A DNA stretch of 64,000 nucleotides from Halomonas sp. LBP4 (GCF_003202205.1 NZ_PDOG01000003.1:265761-329760), one strand, 5' to 3'; positions 24,621 to 35,197 are shown, counted from the first letter of the stretch. Notes: a model not told the origin generated them from the sequence alone. Translations and numbers: made by a program.

Positions 24621-26903
24621 ATGGGGGGCGGGGTGACGCAGGCGCAGCGGCGCATCGTGACACTGGCCATGATGGGGATCCTGGCCACGGGCGCTCTGGT
24701 GGGGGCGAGTACTGCGGTGCCGCTCTTTCATGTCACCCGAGACAGGCTGGAAACCACCACGCTGGCCAGCCTCCAGACCCAGGCGGGTGCCCTGGACCAT
24801 CAGCTGCGTCACTTCGAGGATCTGGCTCGACAGGTGGCCAGCGACGACGAGATCCGTCGGCGTCTGGTGTCCCATGTCGACGGTGAATCCAGTCGCTCCT
24901 GGCTGGTCGCCTACAATGCCCCACGGCTGCGCGATGCCATGGTCCAGTCCGACGAGATCGTCGGGGTGGTACGCCTGGGCCCCGCGGGGGAGCCGCTGCT
25001 GGCCCTCGGCCGCACCCCGCAGGCGCCGCGGGAAGTGCCACCCGGTGAGAGCGAGACGAGTTCGCCAGCCCGGTTGGTGCGGGTGGATGAGTCGCTGGTG
25101 CTGGAGGTCGCGGCGCCGATCATCGCCCCGGGTGGTGAGCCCATCGGCACCGAGCTGTTCTACTTCCGGGTGGATACCCTGCTGGCGCTGCTGGCCGGTG
25201 CCGATAGCGTCGGACCCGGGGCGAGCCGGTATCTGGTGGCGCTGGAGAGCGGGATCCTGCTGGGTGCCGGCGATGACGGAGCGCCCCTGACCCGGGAGCC
25301 GGATGCACTGGAGCAGGCCAGGGTGCAGGCCCTGGCCGCAGGGCAGTCCGGGGTCGACAGGACCGGCATGGGCGATGGCGAGCAGGTGTTGATCGCTGTG
25401 CCCATGTCGACGCCGGGCTGGGGGTTGCTGGTGGAGCTGCCGGCCGGCAGTTTCTATGCCGAGGTCTTCAGGGTGCTGTACTGGCCGCTGCTGGCCACCC
25501 TGATCATGATGTTGCTGGGGGCCCTGGTCACGGCCCGGGTGCTCAAGCCGTTGCTGTCGCGCATCGACGAGCAGGCCCGGCGCCTCGAGGAGTCGGCCCA
25601 CTATGATGCCCTCACCCAGCTGCCCAATCGCTTCTACCTCAGTCAGTGTCTCGAGGCGGCGCTGGAGACGGCGGCGGCGGAGCGGTCCCGGCTCGCCGTG
25701 CTGTTCCTCGACCTGGACCACTTCAAGGGCGTCAACGACAGCCTTGGCCACCCCTTGGGTGACCGCCTGCTGCGGGCGGTCGGCCGGCGATTGTCGCAGG
25801 TACTGCGCGACCGGGACCAGCTGGGTCGGCTGGGCGGCGACGAGTTCCTGATGGTGATCGAGCGCCTGTCGGCCCCCGCGGAGGCCGATGGAGTGGCTAA
25901 CCAGTTGATCGGCGCGCTGGTGGAGCCCTTCCACGTCGGGGGGCACGAGATCTTCATCGGGGCTTCCATCGGCATCAGCCTGTTTCCCGAGGACGGCACG
26001 ACCAGTGAGGCGCTGATCCGCAACGCCGATACCGCCATGTATCGGGCCAAGGCCCTCAAGCGCAACACCTGGCAGCGCTACACCGCGGCGCTGGGAGAGG
26101 AGAGCCGGGAGCGCTTCGATATCGAGGTGGGGTTGCGCCGGGCGCTCGAGCGCAACGAGCTGCAACTCTACTTCCAGCCCCAGGCCTTCGTCGACGGGGG
26201 CCGGGTGTTCGGTGCCGAGGCACTGACTCGCTGGGTCTCGCCGGAGGGCGAGATGATCATGCCGGAGCGCTTCATCCCGCTGGCCGAGGAGTCGGGGCTG
26301 AGTCATGCGCTGGGGCGCTGGGTGCTTGACGAGGCCTGCCATCATGCACGTCGGTGGGAGCAGCGCGGGCTCGACCTGCAGGTGGCCGTCAACCTCTCCG
26401 GTGCCCAGGTGGTCAACGGCGATATCGTCGGCGACGTGCGCCGGGCGCTGCAGGAGAGCGGCCTGTCGCCGGAGCGGCTGGAACTGGAGATCACCGAGGG
26501 GTTCCTGATCAACCACGCCGACGAGGGCGTCGGGGTGCTGCACGAACTGCGCGAGCTGGGCGTGATGCTGGCGGTGGACGACTTCGGCACCGGCTACTCG
26601 TCGCTGGCCTATCTCAAGCGTCTACCCGTGCAACGGCTGAAGATCGATCAATCCTTCATCCGCGACGTGCCCGGCGACGCGGACGACGAGATCATCCTGG
26701 CCGCCATCCTGTCGATGGCCGGTCGGCTCGGGCTCGAGGTGGTGGCCGAGGGGGTCGAGCTCCCGGTGCAGCTCGATTTCCTGGCGGGCCGGGGCTGCGA
26801 GCGCTACCAGGGCTTCCTGTTGAGCCGACCCGTGCCGGCCGAGGTGTTCGATCGTCGCTGGGGGGGCGGAGCCGAGCTTTGCGACCCCGTCCCCAGCCGG
26901 TAG
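24621..26903 (+). CDS. Membrane-bound GGDEF-EAL cyclic-di-GMP enzyme
   Basis: This protein makes or breaks the second messenger c-di-GMP. A first membrane helix (IVTLAMMGILATGALVGASTAV) is followed by a periplasmic sensor of about 260 residues, probably Cache-like, then a second helix (VLYWPLLATLIMMLLGALVTARVL). A GGDEF domain follows with intact LGGDEF, then an EAL domain with intact EALTRW, DDFGTGYSSL, KIDQSF and AEGVEL. Both active sites look complete, so it may be bifunctional. The start is uncertain: ATG 24621 or GTG 24633 both fit just before the first helix, while the longer frame overlaps the SRP RNA. Confidence 0.88.
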   Translation: MGGGVTQAQRRIVTLAMMGILATGALVGASTAVPLFHVTRDRLETTTLASLQTQAGALDHQLRHFEDLARQVASDDEIRRRLVSHVDGESSRSWLVAYNAPRLRDAMVQSDEIVGVVRLGPAGEPLLALGRTPQAPREVPPGESETSSPARLVRVDESLVLEVAAPIIAPGGEPIGTELFYFRVDTLLALLAGADSVGPGASRYLVALESGILLGAGDDGAPLTREPDALEQARVQALAAGQSGVDRTGMGDGEQVLIAVPMSTPGWGLLVELPAGSFYAEVFRVLYWPLLATLIMMLLGALVTARVLKPLLSRIDEQARRLEESAHYDALTQLPNRFYLSQCLEAALETAAAERSRLAVLFLDLDHFKGVNDSLGHPLGDRLLRAVGRRLSQVLRDRDQLGRLGGDEFLMVIERLSAPAEADGVANQLIGALVEPFHVGGHEIFIGASIGISLFPEDGTTSEALIRNADTAMYRAKALKRNTWQRYTAALGEESRERFDIEVGLRRALERNELQLYFQPQAFVDGGRVFGAEALTRWVSPEGEMIMPERFIPLAEESGLSHALGRWVLDEACHHARRWEQRGLDLQVAVNLSGAQVVNGDIVGDVRRALQESGLSPERLELEITEGFLINHADEGVGVLHELRELGVMLAVDDFGTGYSSLAYLKRLPVQRLKIDQSFIRDVPGDADDEIILAAILSMAGRLGLEVVAEGVELPVQLDFLAGRGCERYQGFLLSRPVPAEVFDRRWGGGAELCDPVPSR

Positions 26904-27008
26904 AATGAAGGGCGATACCCATGATCGGCGTGGCCAGCGGGAGTTCCGGGCGGCGTCGATCCTCGAGTCCGGCTGCCAGCCAGCCCAGCTGCAAGGATTC
27001 CGCGCTGC

Positions 27009-28949
27009 ATGAGCTATCAGGTTCTGGCCCGCAAGTGGCGGCCGCGTACCTTCCATGAACTGGTCGGCCAGGAGCATGTCCAGCGGGCGCTGGTCAATGC
27101 CCTGGACCAGGGGCGCCTGCATCACGCCTACCTGTTCACCGGCACCCGCGGGGTGGGCAAGACCACCCTGGCGCGTATCCTCGCCAAGTGCCTCAACTGC
27201 ACGGCACAGGGACATGGCGACGAGGGCATCACCTCGACGCCCTGCGGCGAGTGCGACAGCTGCCGGGCCATCGACGAGGGCCGCTTCGTCGACCTGATCG
27301 AGGTCGACGCCGCCTCGCGCACCAAGGTGGAGGATACCCGCGAGCTGCTCGACAACGTGCAGTACGCCCCGACCCAGGGGCGCTACAAGGTGTACCTCAT
27401 CGACGAGGTGCACATGCTCTCCACCCACAGTTTCAATGCGCTGCTCAAGACCCTGGAAGAGCCGCCGCCCCACGTGAAGTTCCTGCTCGCCACCACCGAC
27501 CCGCAGAAGCTGCCGGTCACGGTGCTGTCGCGCTGCCTGCAGTTCACCCTCAAGAACATGGCGCCGGAGCGCATCGTCGAGCACCTGACCCGGGTCCTCG
27601 AGGCCGAGTCGGTGCCCTGTGACGAGAGCGCCCTGTGGCTGCTGGGCAAGGCCGCCGATGGCTCCATGCGCGATGCCCTGAGCCTCACCGACCAGGCCAT
27701 CGCCTTCGGCCAGGGGCAGGTGCGCCATGCCGACGTGGCGGCCATGTTGGGTACCCTGGATCACCGTCATGTGCTGGCACTGCTCGAGGCCCTGGCCGAG
27801 GTGGACGCCGGCCGCGTACTCGCCGAGGTCGCGGCCCTGGCCGAGCAGGGGCCCGACTTCGCCGCGGTGCTCGACGACGTCACCGGTGTGTTGCACCGCC
27901 TGGCCATCGCCCAGATGGTGCCCGAGGCGCTGGACAACGGTCATGGTGACCGCGAGGCGCTGCTGCAGCTGGCCGCCCGCTTCACCGCCGAGGACGTGCA
28001 GCTCTACTACCAGATTGGCATCCAGGGGCGCGGCGACATGGAGCACGCCCCCGACCTGCGCATGGCGTTGGAGATGACCCTGCTGCGCATGCTGGCCTTC
28101 CGTCCCCAGGGCGTGCCCCGGCCGGCGAAGACGCCACTGCCGCTGCGGGGGGGTAATGTCGACGAAGGGGCCGGCAATGGCGACGGCGAGTCGCCCGCGA
28201 CCGGTGCCCCGGCCGTGCCGGCGGCGAGTGCGCCGCAGCAGGCGCCCGCCACGGCAGAAGCGCCTGCTGCCGGGGCCCCTCGTGCGGCGGCCCCCGTGTC
28301 ACCCCCGGAAGCCGCGCCACCGGTCGAGCCCCAGGCGCCGCCAGCGAAAGAGCCGCCACCAGCGAAAGAGCCGCCGCCAGCGGAAGAGCCGCCGCCCTGG
28401 GAAGAGCGGCACGCAGCGCGCGGGGCGGATACCGCGCCCGAGCCGGTCGCCCCGGTGTCGCCGGAACCCGACCCCGCCCCTGCGGTGCCCGAGCCCGCGG
28501 CTTCGGCCCCCGAACCCGCCGTCTCGGCAGGGGGCGTCGAGGGGCATCTCGACCATGCCGGCTGGCTGGCCCGCTTCGAGTCATTGGGGCTGGGCGGCCT
28601 GACCCGCAACCTGGCGGCGAACTGCGTTGTCGAAGCCGATGACGGCGAGCGGCTGTTGCTGCGGCTCGACCCGGCGCTCTCGGCGATGAACGCCGAGGTG
28701 CATGTGGAACGCATCACCCAGGCGCTGGCGACGATCGGCATCGAGCGCCGCCTCAGCGTCGAGGAGGGGCCGCTCCCCGAGGGCATCGAGACCCCCAGGC
28801 GGCAGGCCGAGCGCCTGGCCGCCGAGCGCCATGCCGAGGCGGTTGAAGCGCTGAGTAACGACCCGCAGGTACAGCAGTTGCAGCAAGCCTTCGGTGCGCG
28901 GCTGATCGAATCCACGGTCAAGCCGGCCGATGCCGAGGCACGCGGCTGA
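27009..28949 (+). CDS. dnaX: DNA polymerase III clamp-loader subunit tau/gamma
   Basis: This is the ATPase subunit of the clamp loader and the organiser of the replicative polymerase. It has 646 residues. The N-terminal AAA+ domain carries GTRGVGKTT (Walker A), four zinc-binding Cys (CLNC, CGECDSC), the Walker [11 protein letters not shown] and [10 protein letters not shown]. Domain III follows to about residue 365. A Pro/Ala-rich linker then contains three near-repeats of [14 protein letters not shown] type at about residues 445-460. The C-terminal tau part ends [19 protein letters not shown]. No A-rich slippery run like that of E. coli dnaX is visible near the linker, so a shorter gamma form is not predicted from this sequence. 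Confidence 0.96.
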   Translation: MSYQVLARKWRPRTFHELVGQEHVQRALVNALDQGRLHHAYLFTGTRGVGKTTLARILAKCLNCTAQGHGDEGITSTPCGECDSCRAIDEGRFVDLIEVDAASRTKVEDTRELLDNVQYAPTQGRYKVYLIDEVHMLSTHSFNALLKTLEEPPPHVKFLLATTDPQKLPVTVLSRCLQFTLKNMAPERIVEHLTRVLEAESVPCDESALWLLGKAADGSMRDALSLTDQAIAFGQGQVRHADVAAMLGTLDHRHVLALLEALAEVDAGRVLAEVAALAEQGPDFAAVLDDVTGVLHRLAIAQMVPEALDNGHGDREALLQLAARFTAEDVQLYYQIGIQGRGDMEHAPDLRMALEMTLLRMLAFRPQGVPRPAKTPLPLRGGNVDEGAGNGDGESPATGAPAVPAASAPQQAPATAEAPAAGAPRAAAPVSPPEAAPPVEPQAPPAKEPPPAKEPPPAEEPPPWEERHAARGADTAPEPVAPVSPEPDPAPAVPEPAASAPEPAVSAGGVEGHLDHAGWLARFESLGLGGLTRNLAANCVVEADDGERLLLRLDPALSAMNAEVHVERITQALATIGIERRLSVEEGPLPEGIETPRRQAERLAAERHAEAVEALSNDPQVQQLQQAFGARLIESTVKPADAEARG

Positions 28950-29001
28950 GGCGCCGCACCCGATCACAGCGGCATTCACACGACCAAGAGAGGAATCCCC
29001 C

Positions 29002-29328
29002 ATGATGAAGGGCGGAATGGGCAACCTGATGAAGCAGGCCCAGGAGATGCAGGAAAAGATGCAGCGCGTCCAGGAGGAGGTCGCCAAGGCCGAGGTCCTG
29101 GGCGAGGCCGGTGCCGGCATGGTCAAGGTAACCATGAATGGCCGCCATGATGTCAGCAAGGTCGACATCGACCCCAGTATCATGGAAGAGGACAAGGAGC
29201 TGCTCGAGGACCTGCTGGCCGCCGCGGTGAACGACGCCGTGCGCAAGGTCGAGGCCAACTCCCGTGAGAAGATGGAAGAGGCCACCGCGGGGCTGAACCT
29301 GCCGCCGGGCTTCAAGATGCCTTTCTGA
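29002..29328 (+). CDS. ybaB: YbaB/EbfC nucleoid-associated protein
   Basis: This is a small DNA-binding protein of 108 residues. It shows the YbaB/EbfC pattern: a Met/Gly-rich start ([19 protein letters not shown]), then [25 protein letters not shown] and a C-terminal LPPGFKMPF. It lies between dnaX and recR, the conserved order in gammaproteobacteria. AGAGGA precedes the ATG at 29002. The exact role is unsettled in the family; binding to DNA and a tie to recombination are proposed. Confidence 0.95.
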   Translation: MMKGGMGNLMKQAQEMQEKMQRVQEEVAKAEVLGEAGAGMVKVTMNGRHDVSKVDIDPSIMEEDKELLEDLLAAAVNDAVRKVEANSREKMEEATAGLNLPPGFKMPF

Positions 29329-29350
29329 TGTCTGCCGGAAAGGGCTGCCA

Positions 29351-29971
29351 ATGAGCTTCTCTCCCCTGGTCGATCGACTGATGGAGTCGCTGCGGGTGTT
29401 GCCCGGCGTCGGCCCCAAGACCGCCCAGCGCATGGCCATGCACCTGCTCGAACGCGACCGCGATGGTGGCCGGCGCCTGGCCGAGGTGCTGGGCGTGGCG
29501 CTGGAGGAGGTCGGCTACTGCCGGCGCTGCCGCACCCTCACCGAGGAAGCGGTCTGTACGCTCTGCGAAAGCCCGCGGCGCGACGACAGCGTGCTCTGCG
29601 TGGTCGAGTCTCCCGCCGACCAGTTGGCCATCGAGGAGGCTGGCGGTTATCGCGGCCGTTACTTCGTGCTGCACGGCCACCTCTCGCCGCTGGATGGCAT
29701 CGGCCCCGAGGACATCGGCCTCGACCAGCTCGAGGCCCTGGTATCTGGAAGCGAGGCGGCCGAGGGCGGCGTCGAGGAGGTGATCCTCGCCACCAATCCC
29801 ACCGTGGAGGGTGAGGCGACCGCCCACTACATCGCCTCCCAGCTCGCCTCCCGGGGCGTGACGCTCTCGCGCCTGGCCTATGGCGTGCCCATGGGCGGCG
29901 AGCTCGAGTACGTCGATGGCGGTACCCTGAGCCGTGCCTTCAACGGTCGCCTGCCGTTCCAGGGCGACTGA
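29351..29971 (+). CDS. recR: Recombination mediator RecR
   Basis: RecR works with RecF and RecO to load RecA at gaps. It has 206 residues. The sequence has a helix-hairpin-helix ([20 protein letters not shown]), a four-Cys zinc finger ([17 protein letters not shown]), a Toprim domain ([29 protein letters not shown]) and a C-terminal Walker-B-like segment ([23 protein letters not shown]). It is 22 bases after ybaB and coexpression is likely. Confidence 0.97.
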   Translation: MSFSPLVDRLMESLRVLPGVGPKTAQRMAMHLLERDRDGGRRLAEVLGVALEEVGYCRRCRTLTEEAVCTLCESPRRDDSVLCVVESPADQLAIEEAGGYRGRYFVLHGHLSPLDGIGPEDIGLDQLEALVSGSEAAEGGVEEVILATNPTVEGEATAHYIASQLASRGVTLSRLAYGVPMGGELEYVDGGTLSRAFNGRLPFQGD

Positions 29972-30006
29972 TCCCCTTTCCCGTCCCACTGCCTGCCGGA
30001 TGCCGC

Positions 30007-31137
30007 ATGCCCCTGACCCCCGAGATTCACTGGATCGATACCCCCGCCGCCCTGGACGCCGCCTGTGCCGAGGTGGCCGGAGCGGAAGTGATCGCGTTGG
30101 ACACCGAGTTCTTCCGCGAGAACACCTTTCACCCGGTGCCGGCACTGATCCAGTTCTCCGCCGGCGGCCCGGCCTTCGTCGTCGACCCGCTCGAGGTCGA
30201 GTGCACCGACGCCTTCCGGCGCCTGCTCTCCGAGGGGGCGCTCAAGCTGCTGCATGCCAGCAGCGAGGACCTCGAGGTCTTCGCCCACTGGGCCGGGGTG
30301 CCGCCCGCCCCGCTGGTCGACACCCAGCTCGCCCAGGGTCTGCTCGGCGAAGACCCCGCCATGGGCTACCAGCGGCTGGTGCAGCACTGGACCGGCGAGA
30401 CCCTGCCCAAGGACGAGACCCGCTCGAACTGGCTGCTGCGCCCGCTCAGTGATGCCCAGCTGAGCTATGCCGCCCTGGACGTGGTCTACCTGGTGCAGGT
30501 GTGGGAGCACCAGCGCGAGTCGCTCGAGCGGCAGGGCCGGATGGCCTGGCTCGAGGCCGACTGCCGCGAGATGGTCGCCCAGGCGGCCCGCAGCGATGCC
30601 GCCGACGGCCAGTGGTACCTGCGCAACCGCCAGCTGTGGCGGCTCTCGCCGTGCCAGATCGAGGCCTACCGCCGGCTGACCACCTGGCGCGAGGGCGAGG
30701 CCCGTCGCCGTGACGTGCCGCGGGGCTGGCTGGTCAACGACCGCCTGCTCTACGCCATCGCCGAGCGGCTGCCCGAGAACCGCTACGAGCTGGCCCAGGT
30801 CGAGGAGGTCAAGCCGACGCTGGTCAAGCGCGAGGGCGACGCGCTGCTGACCCTGGTGCGCGAGGCGCTGCATGTCGACGAGCAGGCGTTGCCACCGGCG
30901 ATGCCCTCGCCGATGGCGCCGGACTTCAAGAAGCGCCTCAAGGCCCTCAAGCGGGTGGTGAGGGGCGAGGCCGAGGCGTTGGGGTTGGCCCCCGAGGTGC
31001 TGATGCGCCGGCGCGACCTGGAGGCGCTGGTGACCGCCGACCTCGAGGGCGAACCGCTGCCGCTGCCCGGCGGCTGGCGTGGCGAACGATTGAACATGGG
31101 GCTCAGGGCGGCCCTGGACGAGGCGAATGACGGATGA
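30007..31137 (+). CDS. rnd: Ribonuclease D
   Basis: This is a 3'-to-5' exonuclease that trims tRNA and other small RNAs. It has 376 residues. The DEDDy exonuclease residues are visible: Asp and Glu in [11 protein letters not shown], Asp in [10 protein letters not shown], and Tyr/Asp in YAALDVVYL. An HRDC domain follows near residues 205-290 ([23 protein letters not shown]). The stop overlaps the start of the ycgL-like gene (ATGA), so the two are translationally coupled. Confidence 0.95.
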   Translation: MPLTPEIHWIDTPAALDAACAEVAGAEVIALDTEFFRENTFHPVPALIQFSAGGPAFVVDPLEVECTDAFRRLLSEGALKLLHASSEDLEVFAHWAGVPPAPLVDTQLAQGLLGEDPAMGYQRLVQHWTGETLPKDETRSNWLLRPLSDAQLSYAALDVVYLVQVWEHQRESLERQGRMAWLEADCREMVAQAARSDAADGQWYLRNRQLWRLSPCQIEAYRRLTTWREGEARRRDVPRGWLVNDRLLYAIAERLPENRYELAQVEEVKPTLVKREGDALLTLVREALHVDEQALPPAMPSPMAPDFKKRLKALKRVVRGEAEALGLAPEVLMRRRDLEALVTADLEGEPLPLPGGWRGERLNMGLRAALDEANDG

Positions 31138-31445
31138 GTGACGATCGAATGAAGGGCGACAAGCTGCTGTGCGAGATATTCAAGAGCCCGCGCCTGGACG
31201 AAATGTATCTCTACGTGGACAAGCGCAAGGGGCTCGGCGAGGTGCCCGAGGCACTGCTCGAGCGCTTCGGCAGGCCACTGCCGGCGATGACCCTGATCCT
31301 CACCCCGGAGAAGACGCTGGGCCGGGCGAAGGCCGCCGACGTCATGGCGGCGATTCGCGACAAGGGCTTCTACCTGCAGATGCCGCCGGCCAAGGAGGAG
31401 TACCTGCTCGACCTCTATCGCACGCCCACCGAGGCAAGATATTGA
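31134..31445 (+). CDS. ycgL: YcgL-domain protein
   Basis: This is a 103-residue protein of the YcgL family, whose role is not settled. Recognised by [43 protein letters not shown] and [19 protein letters not shown]. It overlaps rnd and precedes ycgN by 64 bases, the same arrangement as in many gammaproteobacteria. No membrane segment or signal is present. Confidence 0.93.
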   Translation: MSDDRMKGDKLLCEIFKSPRLDEMYLYVDKRKGLGEVPEALLERFGRPLPAMTLILTPEKTLGRAKAADVMAAIRDKGFYLQMPPAKEEYLLDLYRTPTEARY

Positions 31446-31509
31446 TCCATCGCGCCCCAGGCTGCGCACAACCCGTTGATCGCGCCCGTCCCCGCGCGAA
31501 GGAGAGAGC

Positions 31510-31959
31510 ATGCGAGAGCGATTCTGGGAGCGCTTCGACCTCGAGGAGCTGACCCCCGAGGAGTGGGAGGCCCTGTGCGACGGCTGCGGCCAGTGCTGCC
31601 TGCTCAAGTTCCAGGACGAGGAGAGCGGTGATCTCGCGGTGCTCAATGTCGCCTGTGGGCTGCTCGACATCCACGGCTGCCGCTGTGGCGACTACGAGAA
31701 CCGCTTCGCGAAGGTGCCCGACTGCGCCCAGCTCACCCCCGCGCGCATCGAGGAGTTCCGCTGGCTGCCGAAGTCCTGCGCCTATCGCCGCCTCGCCGAG
31801 GGGCGCAAGCTCGCCGGCTGGCACCCGCTGATCTCGGGGGACCCGGAGCGGGTCCACCGCAAGGGCATCAGCGTGCGCAGCTTCGCCGTCTCCCAGAGCG
31901 AGGTCCCCGAAGAGGAGCTCGAGGACCACATCATCGCCATCCTGCCCATCGATGGCTAG
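31510..31959 (+). CDS. ycgN: YcgN/UPF0260 cysteine-cluster protein
   Basis: This is a 149-residue protein of the UPF0260/YkgJ-type Cys-cluster group. The cysteines appear as CDGCGQCCLLKF, then NVACGLLDIHGCRCGDY, VPDCAQL and LPKSCAYRRLAEGRKLAGWHPL. They probably bind a metal, by family pattern. A GGAGAG site precedes the ATG. The 3' end overlaps the stop of the opposite-strand cysteine-synthase-like gene by 4 bases. Confidence 0.93.
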   Translation: MRERFWERFDLEELTPEEWEALCDGCGQCCLLKFQDEESGDLAVLNVACGLLDIHGCRCGDYENRFAKVPDCAQLTPARIEEFRWLPKSCAYRRLAEGRKLAGWHPLISGDPERVHRKGISVRSFAVSQSEVPEEELEDHIIAILPIDG

Positions 31960-32936
31960 GCGTGTAACCCCTTGCCGGCCAGCCACTCGGCATTGAACAG
32001 CCGCGAGTAATAGCGCCCCCCGCCGTCGCACAGCACCGTGACGATGGTGTGGCCCGGCCCCAGCTGCCGGGCGACGTGCATGGCGGCGGCCACGTTGATC
32101 CCCGAGGAACTGCCCAGGAAGAGCCCCTCCGCATGGAGCAGGCGGTAGACGGTGGTGACGGCCTCCTGGTCCGGGATCATCAAGGCGTCATCGAGCGGCG
32201 AACCCTCCAGGTTGGCGGTCACCCGGGTGCTGCCGATCCCCTCGGTGATGGAGTTGCCGCCCACCACATCCGGATGGCCGGTGGTGACGTAACGGTACAG
32301 GCCGCTGCCGCTGGGGTCGGCGAGAATGCAGCGGACATCGCGACGCTGCTCCTTGAGGTAGCGGCTGACCCCGGCCAGGGTGCCGCCGGTGCCGGTGGCC
32401 GCGACGAAGGCATCGATACGTCCCCCGGTCTGCTCCCAGAGCTCCGGCCCGGTCGTCTCGTAGTGGGCCTGACGGTTGGCGGTGTTGTCGAACTGGTTGG
32501 CCCAGATGGTGTTGTCCATGTCCGCTGCCATGCGTCCGGCGATCTTCTGGTAGTTGTCGGGGTCGCGGTAGGGCTTGGCCGGCACGGTATGCACCTCGGC
32601 CCCGAGGGTGCGCAGCAGGTCGATCTTTTCCCGGGTCTGGGTCTCGGGAATCACGATCACGCAGCGGTAGCCACGGGCATTGCAGATATGCGCCAGGCCG
32701 ATGCCGGTGTTGCCGGCCGTGCCCTCCACCACAGTGCCACCGGGGCCGAGCAATCCGCGCCGTTCGGCGTCGAGGACCATGTAGAGTGCGGCACGGTCCT
32801 TGACCGAGCCCCCGGGGTTCATGAATTCGGCCTTGCCGAGGATGTCGCAACCGCTCTCCTCGGAAAACCGCGCGAGGCGGATCAGCGGCGTGCGGCCCAC
32901 CGCCCCGGCGAAGCCTGCGCAGATACGGTCATCCAT
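31956..32936 (-). CDS. Cysteine-synthase-family PLP enzyme
   Basis: This is a fold-type II PLP enzyme of 326 residues. The PLP lysine lies in NPGGSVKDRAALYMV. The phosphate-binding or substrate loop is EGTAGNTGIGLA instead of the EPTSGNTGIG of classical CysK. AATGTGGTLAGVSRYLK is the glycine-rich PLP phosphate loop and SSGINVAAA is near the end. This variant group includes enzymes annotated both as O-acetylserine sulfhydrylases and as cysteine desulfhydrases (Cds1-like), so the direction of the reaction is open. A GGGAGG site precedes the ATG. It lies 81 bases after the oligopeptidase gene on the same strand. Confidence 0.85.
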   Translation of the reverse strand: MDDRICAGFAGAVGRTPLIRLARFSEESGCDILGKAEFMNPGGSVKDRAALYMVLDAERRGLLGPGGTVVEGTAGNTGIGLAHICNARGYRCVIVIPETQTREKIDLLRTLGAEVHTVPAKPYRDPDNYQKIAGRMAADMDNTIWANQFDNTANRQAHYETTGPELWEQTGGRIDAFVAATGTGGTLAGVSRYLKEQRRDVRCILADPSGSGLYRYVTTGHPDVVGGNSITEGIGSTRVTANLEGSPLDDALMIPDQEAVTTVYRLLHAEGLFLGSSSGINVAAAMHVARQLGPGHTIVTVLCDGGGRYYSRLFNAEWLAGKGLHA

Positions 32937-33017
32937 CGTGGACCTCCCGGATCCTGACGATATCGCTGAGTGCAGTATGGACCCTCGGAGCCGGTCGACG
33001 ACAAGCCGCCGGTATCT

Positions 33018-35126
33018 TCAGCCTTCCCGCTCTTCCAGTCCCAGTGCCCAGAGGATGAAGGCATCCTGGCGGGCATTGTCGTGCCAGGCCTTGAAGCGGC
33101 CGGAGGCCCCGCCGTGGCCGGCGGCCATGTCGGTGCGCATCAGGACGGGGCCGCGGGCGGTACCCAGCTCGGTCAGCCGGGCGTAGAGCTTGGCGGGCTC
33201 CCAGTAGGGCACCCGGGTATCGTGCCAGCTGCCCTGCAGGAACACCGTGGGCCAGGGCCGGGCCGAGAGGTTGTCCAGCGGCGAGTAGGCGAGGATACGC
33301 CGGCGGGCATCGGGCTCGCCGGGATTGCCCCACTCGGTGTACTCGGCGGTGGTCAGCGGCAGGTCGGGGTTTTCCATGGTGCGCAGTACGTCGACGAAGG
33401 GCACGTCGAGCACCGCGGCACAGAAGGACTCGGGCGCCAGATTGAGGCTGGCGCCGACCAGCAGGCCGCCGGCGCTGGCCCCGTAGGCGGCGATGCGCTC
33501 GCCATCGCTGATGCCCTTCGCGACCAGGGCATCGCGGGCGGCCAGGAAGTCGCGGAAGCTGTTCTCCTTGTGCTCCAGCTTGCCGGCCAGGTACCAGGGT
33601 TCGCCACGATCGCCACCGCCGCGGACGTGGGCCACGGCGAAGGCCATGCCGCGGGCGAGCAGTTCCAGCCGGGCCACCGAGAACCAGGGATCGAGCACCT
33701 CGCCATAGGCCCCGTAGCCGTAGAGCAGGGTCGGCAGCGGATGCCCGGTGAGATCGGCACGCATCACCACGGAGACGGGGATCCGCTCACCATCGTGGGA
33801 CGTGGCCCAGAGTCGCTCGCAGACCAGCTGCGCCGGCGTGAGGTCGCCGTGGATTGGCTGTTGCTTGAGCAGGCGGCGTTCGCCGCTGTCCAGGTCGTGC
33901 TCCAGCCAGGTCACCGGCAGGGTGAAGGACTCCTCACGCAGCCGCAGGCGCCGTGCATCGAAGTGGGGCGAGTCGCCCAGGGCCAGGCTGCAGGGCGTCT
34001 CCGGTAGCGGCAGGCGCTCGTCGCGGGTAATGGCATGGGCGCCGTCCAGCTCGAGAATGCGCAGATACACCTGCGCCTCGTGATGGTCGCGCGCGGTGAT
34101 CACCAGCCCCCAGTCGAAGGCATCGACGCCCTCCAGGGTCTCGTGCTGGCAATGGGCGAGCAGCGGTTGCCAGGGGAGCGCCCGGGTGGAGCCGGCGACG
34201 ACGGTGCCCTCATCCACCCGGTCGAGGCGGAAGTGGGGGGCCTCGCGGTTGTGCAGCACATAGAAGTGGCCGGGACGGTGGTCGAGGGCGTACTCGACGC
34301 CACTTTCACGGGGGCGAAAGCAGCGTGGTGCCGTCGCCGGTTGCCGGGCCGGAATCAGGTGGCACTCGCTGGTATCCTTCGAAGCACTCTCCAGCACCAG
34401 CCACTCCCGGGAGCGGGTCTTGCCCAGCCCCAGCCAGAACTCGGGGTCCTCCTCGCGCAGTACCAGGGTGGGCTCGCCCGCCTCCGGCATGCCGGTCGCC
34501 CCTTCCGCCAGCGGCAGTCGCCAGATGCTCTCCGGGCGTTGGGTGGCGTCGTAGCGGGTGAACAGCAGGGTGCGGTTGTCCTCGGCCCAGCTGAGCTCGG
34601 GGCCGATCTCCTCGAGCAGTTTCACCGGTTCGCCGTCCGGCAGTCGCTTGAGGTAGAGCTCGAAGGTCTCGTCGCCGCGGGCGTCCTCGGTCCAGGCCAG
34701 CCAGGCTTCGTCCGGCGACAGCGCCATGTCGCCCAACTCAAGGTAGTGGTGGGGCGCGGCGCGGGCCTGGAGGTCGAGGAATATCTCGGCCGCGTCGTCG
34801 CGACCGTTGGGATGGCGCCACCACACCGGGTAGTCGGCATCCACCGCCGTTTCGCTCCAGTAGGTGTAGTGGTCCAGCGGCGTGCGCAGGCCATGCACGG
34901 CGAGCTCACGGCGTGCCAGGTGGCCGTGATAGAGTCGCTCCACCAGGTCGTCCAGCGGGACGAACCAGTCCGCGGACTCGCGGTTGGCCGCCTCGAGGAA
35001 GGCGGTCACCTCCGGGTCGTCTCGATTCTCCAGCCAGTGCCACTCGGGATCGTCGGCGCGGCGGAAGCGGGCCACGGGGGTGTCGTCGGCGGGCTGGGGA
35101 TTGTCACGGGGCGGCTGTGCTTTCAT
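33018..35126 (-). CDS. ptrB: Oligopeptidase B (prolyl oligopeptidase family)
   Basis: This is a cytoplasmic serine peptidase that cleaves short peptides after basic residues. It has 702 residues from the ATG at 35126; E. coli PtrB has 686. The N-terminal beta-propeller covers about residues 15-410 and the alpha/beta-hydrolase domain follows. The catalytic Ser is in AAYGASAGGLLVGAS and the His in MAAGHGGASGRFK. The family signature LLYGYGAYGEVLDPWFS is present, as is FLQGSWHDTRVPYWEPAK. The longer frame to 35306 runs over the promoter of the opposite gene and is not used. The ribosome site is weak. Confidence 0.93.
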   Translation of the reverse strand: MKAQPPRDNPQPADDTPVARFRRADDPEWHWLENRDDPEVTAFLEAANRESADWFVPLDDLVERLYHGHLARRELAVHGLRTPLDHYTYWSETAVDADYPVWWRHPNGRDDAAEIFLDLQARAAPHHYLELGDMALSPDEAWLAWTEDARGDETFELYLKRLPDGEPVKLLEEIGPELSWAEDNRTLLFTRYDATQRPESIWRLPLAEGATGMPEAGEPTLVLREEDPEFWLGLGKTRSREWLVLESASKDTSECHLIPARQPATAPRCFRPRESGVEYALDHRPGHFYVLHNREAPHFRLDRVDEGTVVAGSTRALPWQPLLAHCQHETLEGVDAFDWGLVITARDHHEAQVYLRILELDGAHAITRDERLPLPETPCSLALGDSPHFDARRLRLREESFTLPVTWLEHDLDSGERRLLKQQPIHGDLTPAQLVCERLWATSHDGERIPVSVVMRADLTGHPLPTLLYGYGAYGEVLDPWFSVARLELLARGMAFAVAHVRGGGDRGEPWYLAGKLEHKENSFRDFLAARDALVAKGISDGERIAAYGASAGGLLVGASLNLAPESFCAAVLDVPFVDVLRTMENPDLPLTTAEYTEWGNPGEPDARRRILAYSPLDNLSARPWPTVFLQGSWHDTRVPYWEPAKLYARLTELGTARGPVLMRTDMAAGHGGASGRFKAWHDNARQDAFILWALGLEEREG

Positions 35127-35197
35127 TGCGCGGGATGTACCATACTTAAAACATTTCAAGACAGTGCGTCGCGGGACGCACGGGCTGCGAGGTATCG

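Noticed and set aside
24519..26543. 674-codon frame on the minus strand
   Set aside because: It is antisense to the GGDEF-EAL gene, whose motifs are all intact on the plus strand, and it shows no recognisable domain.
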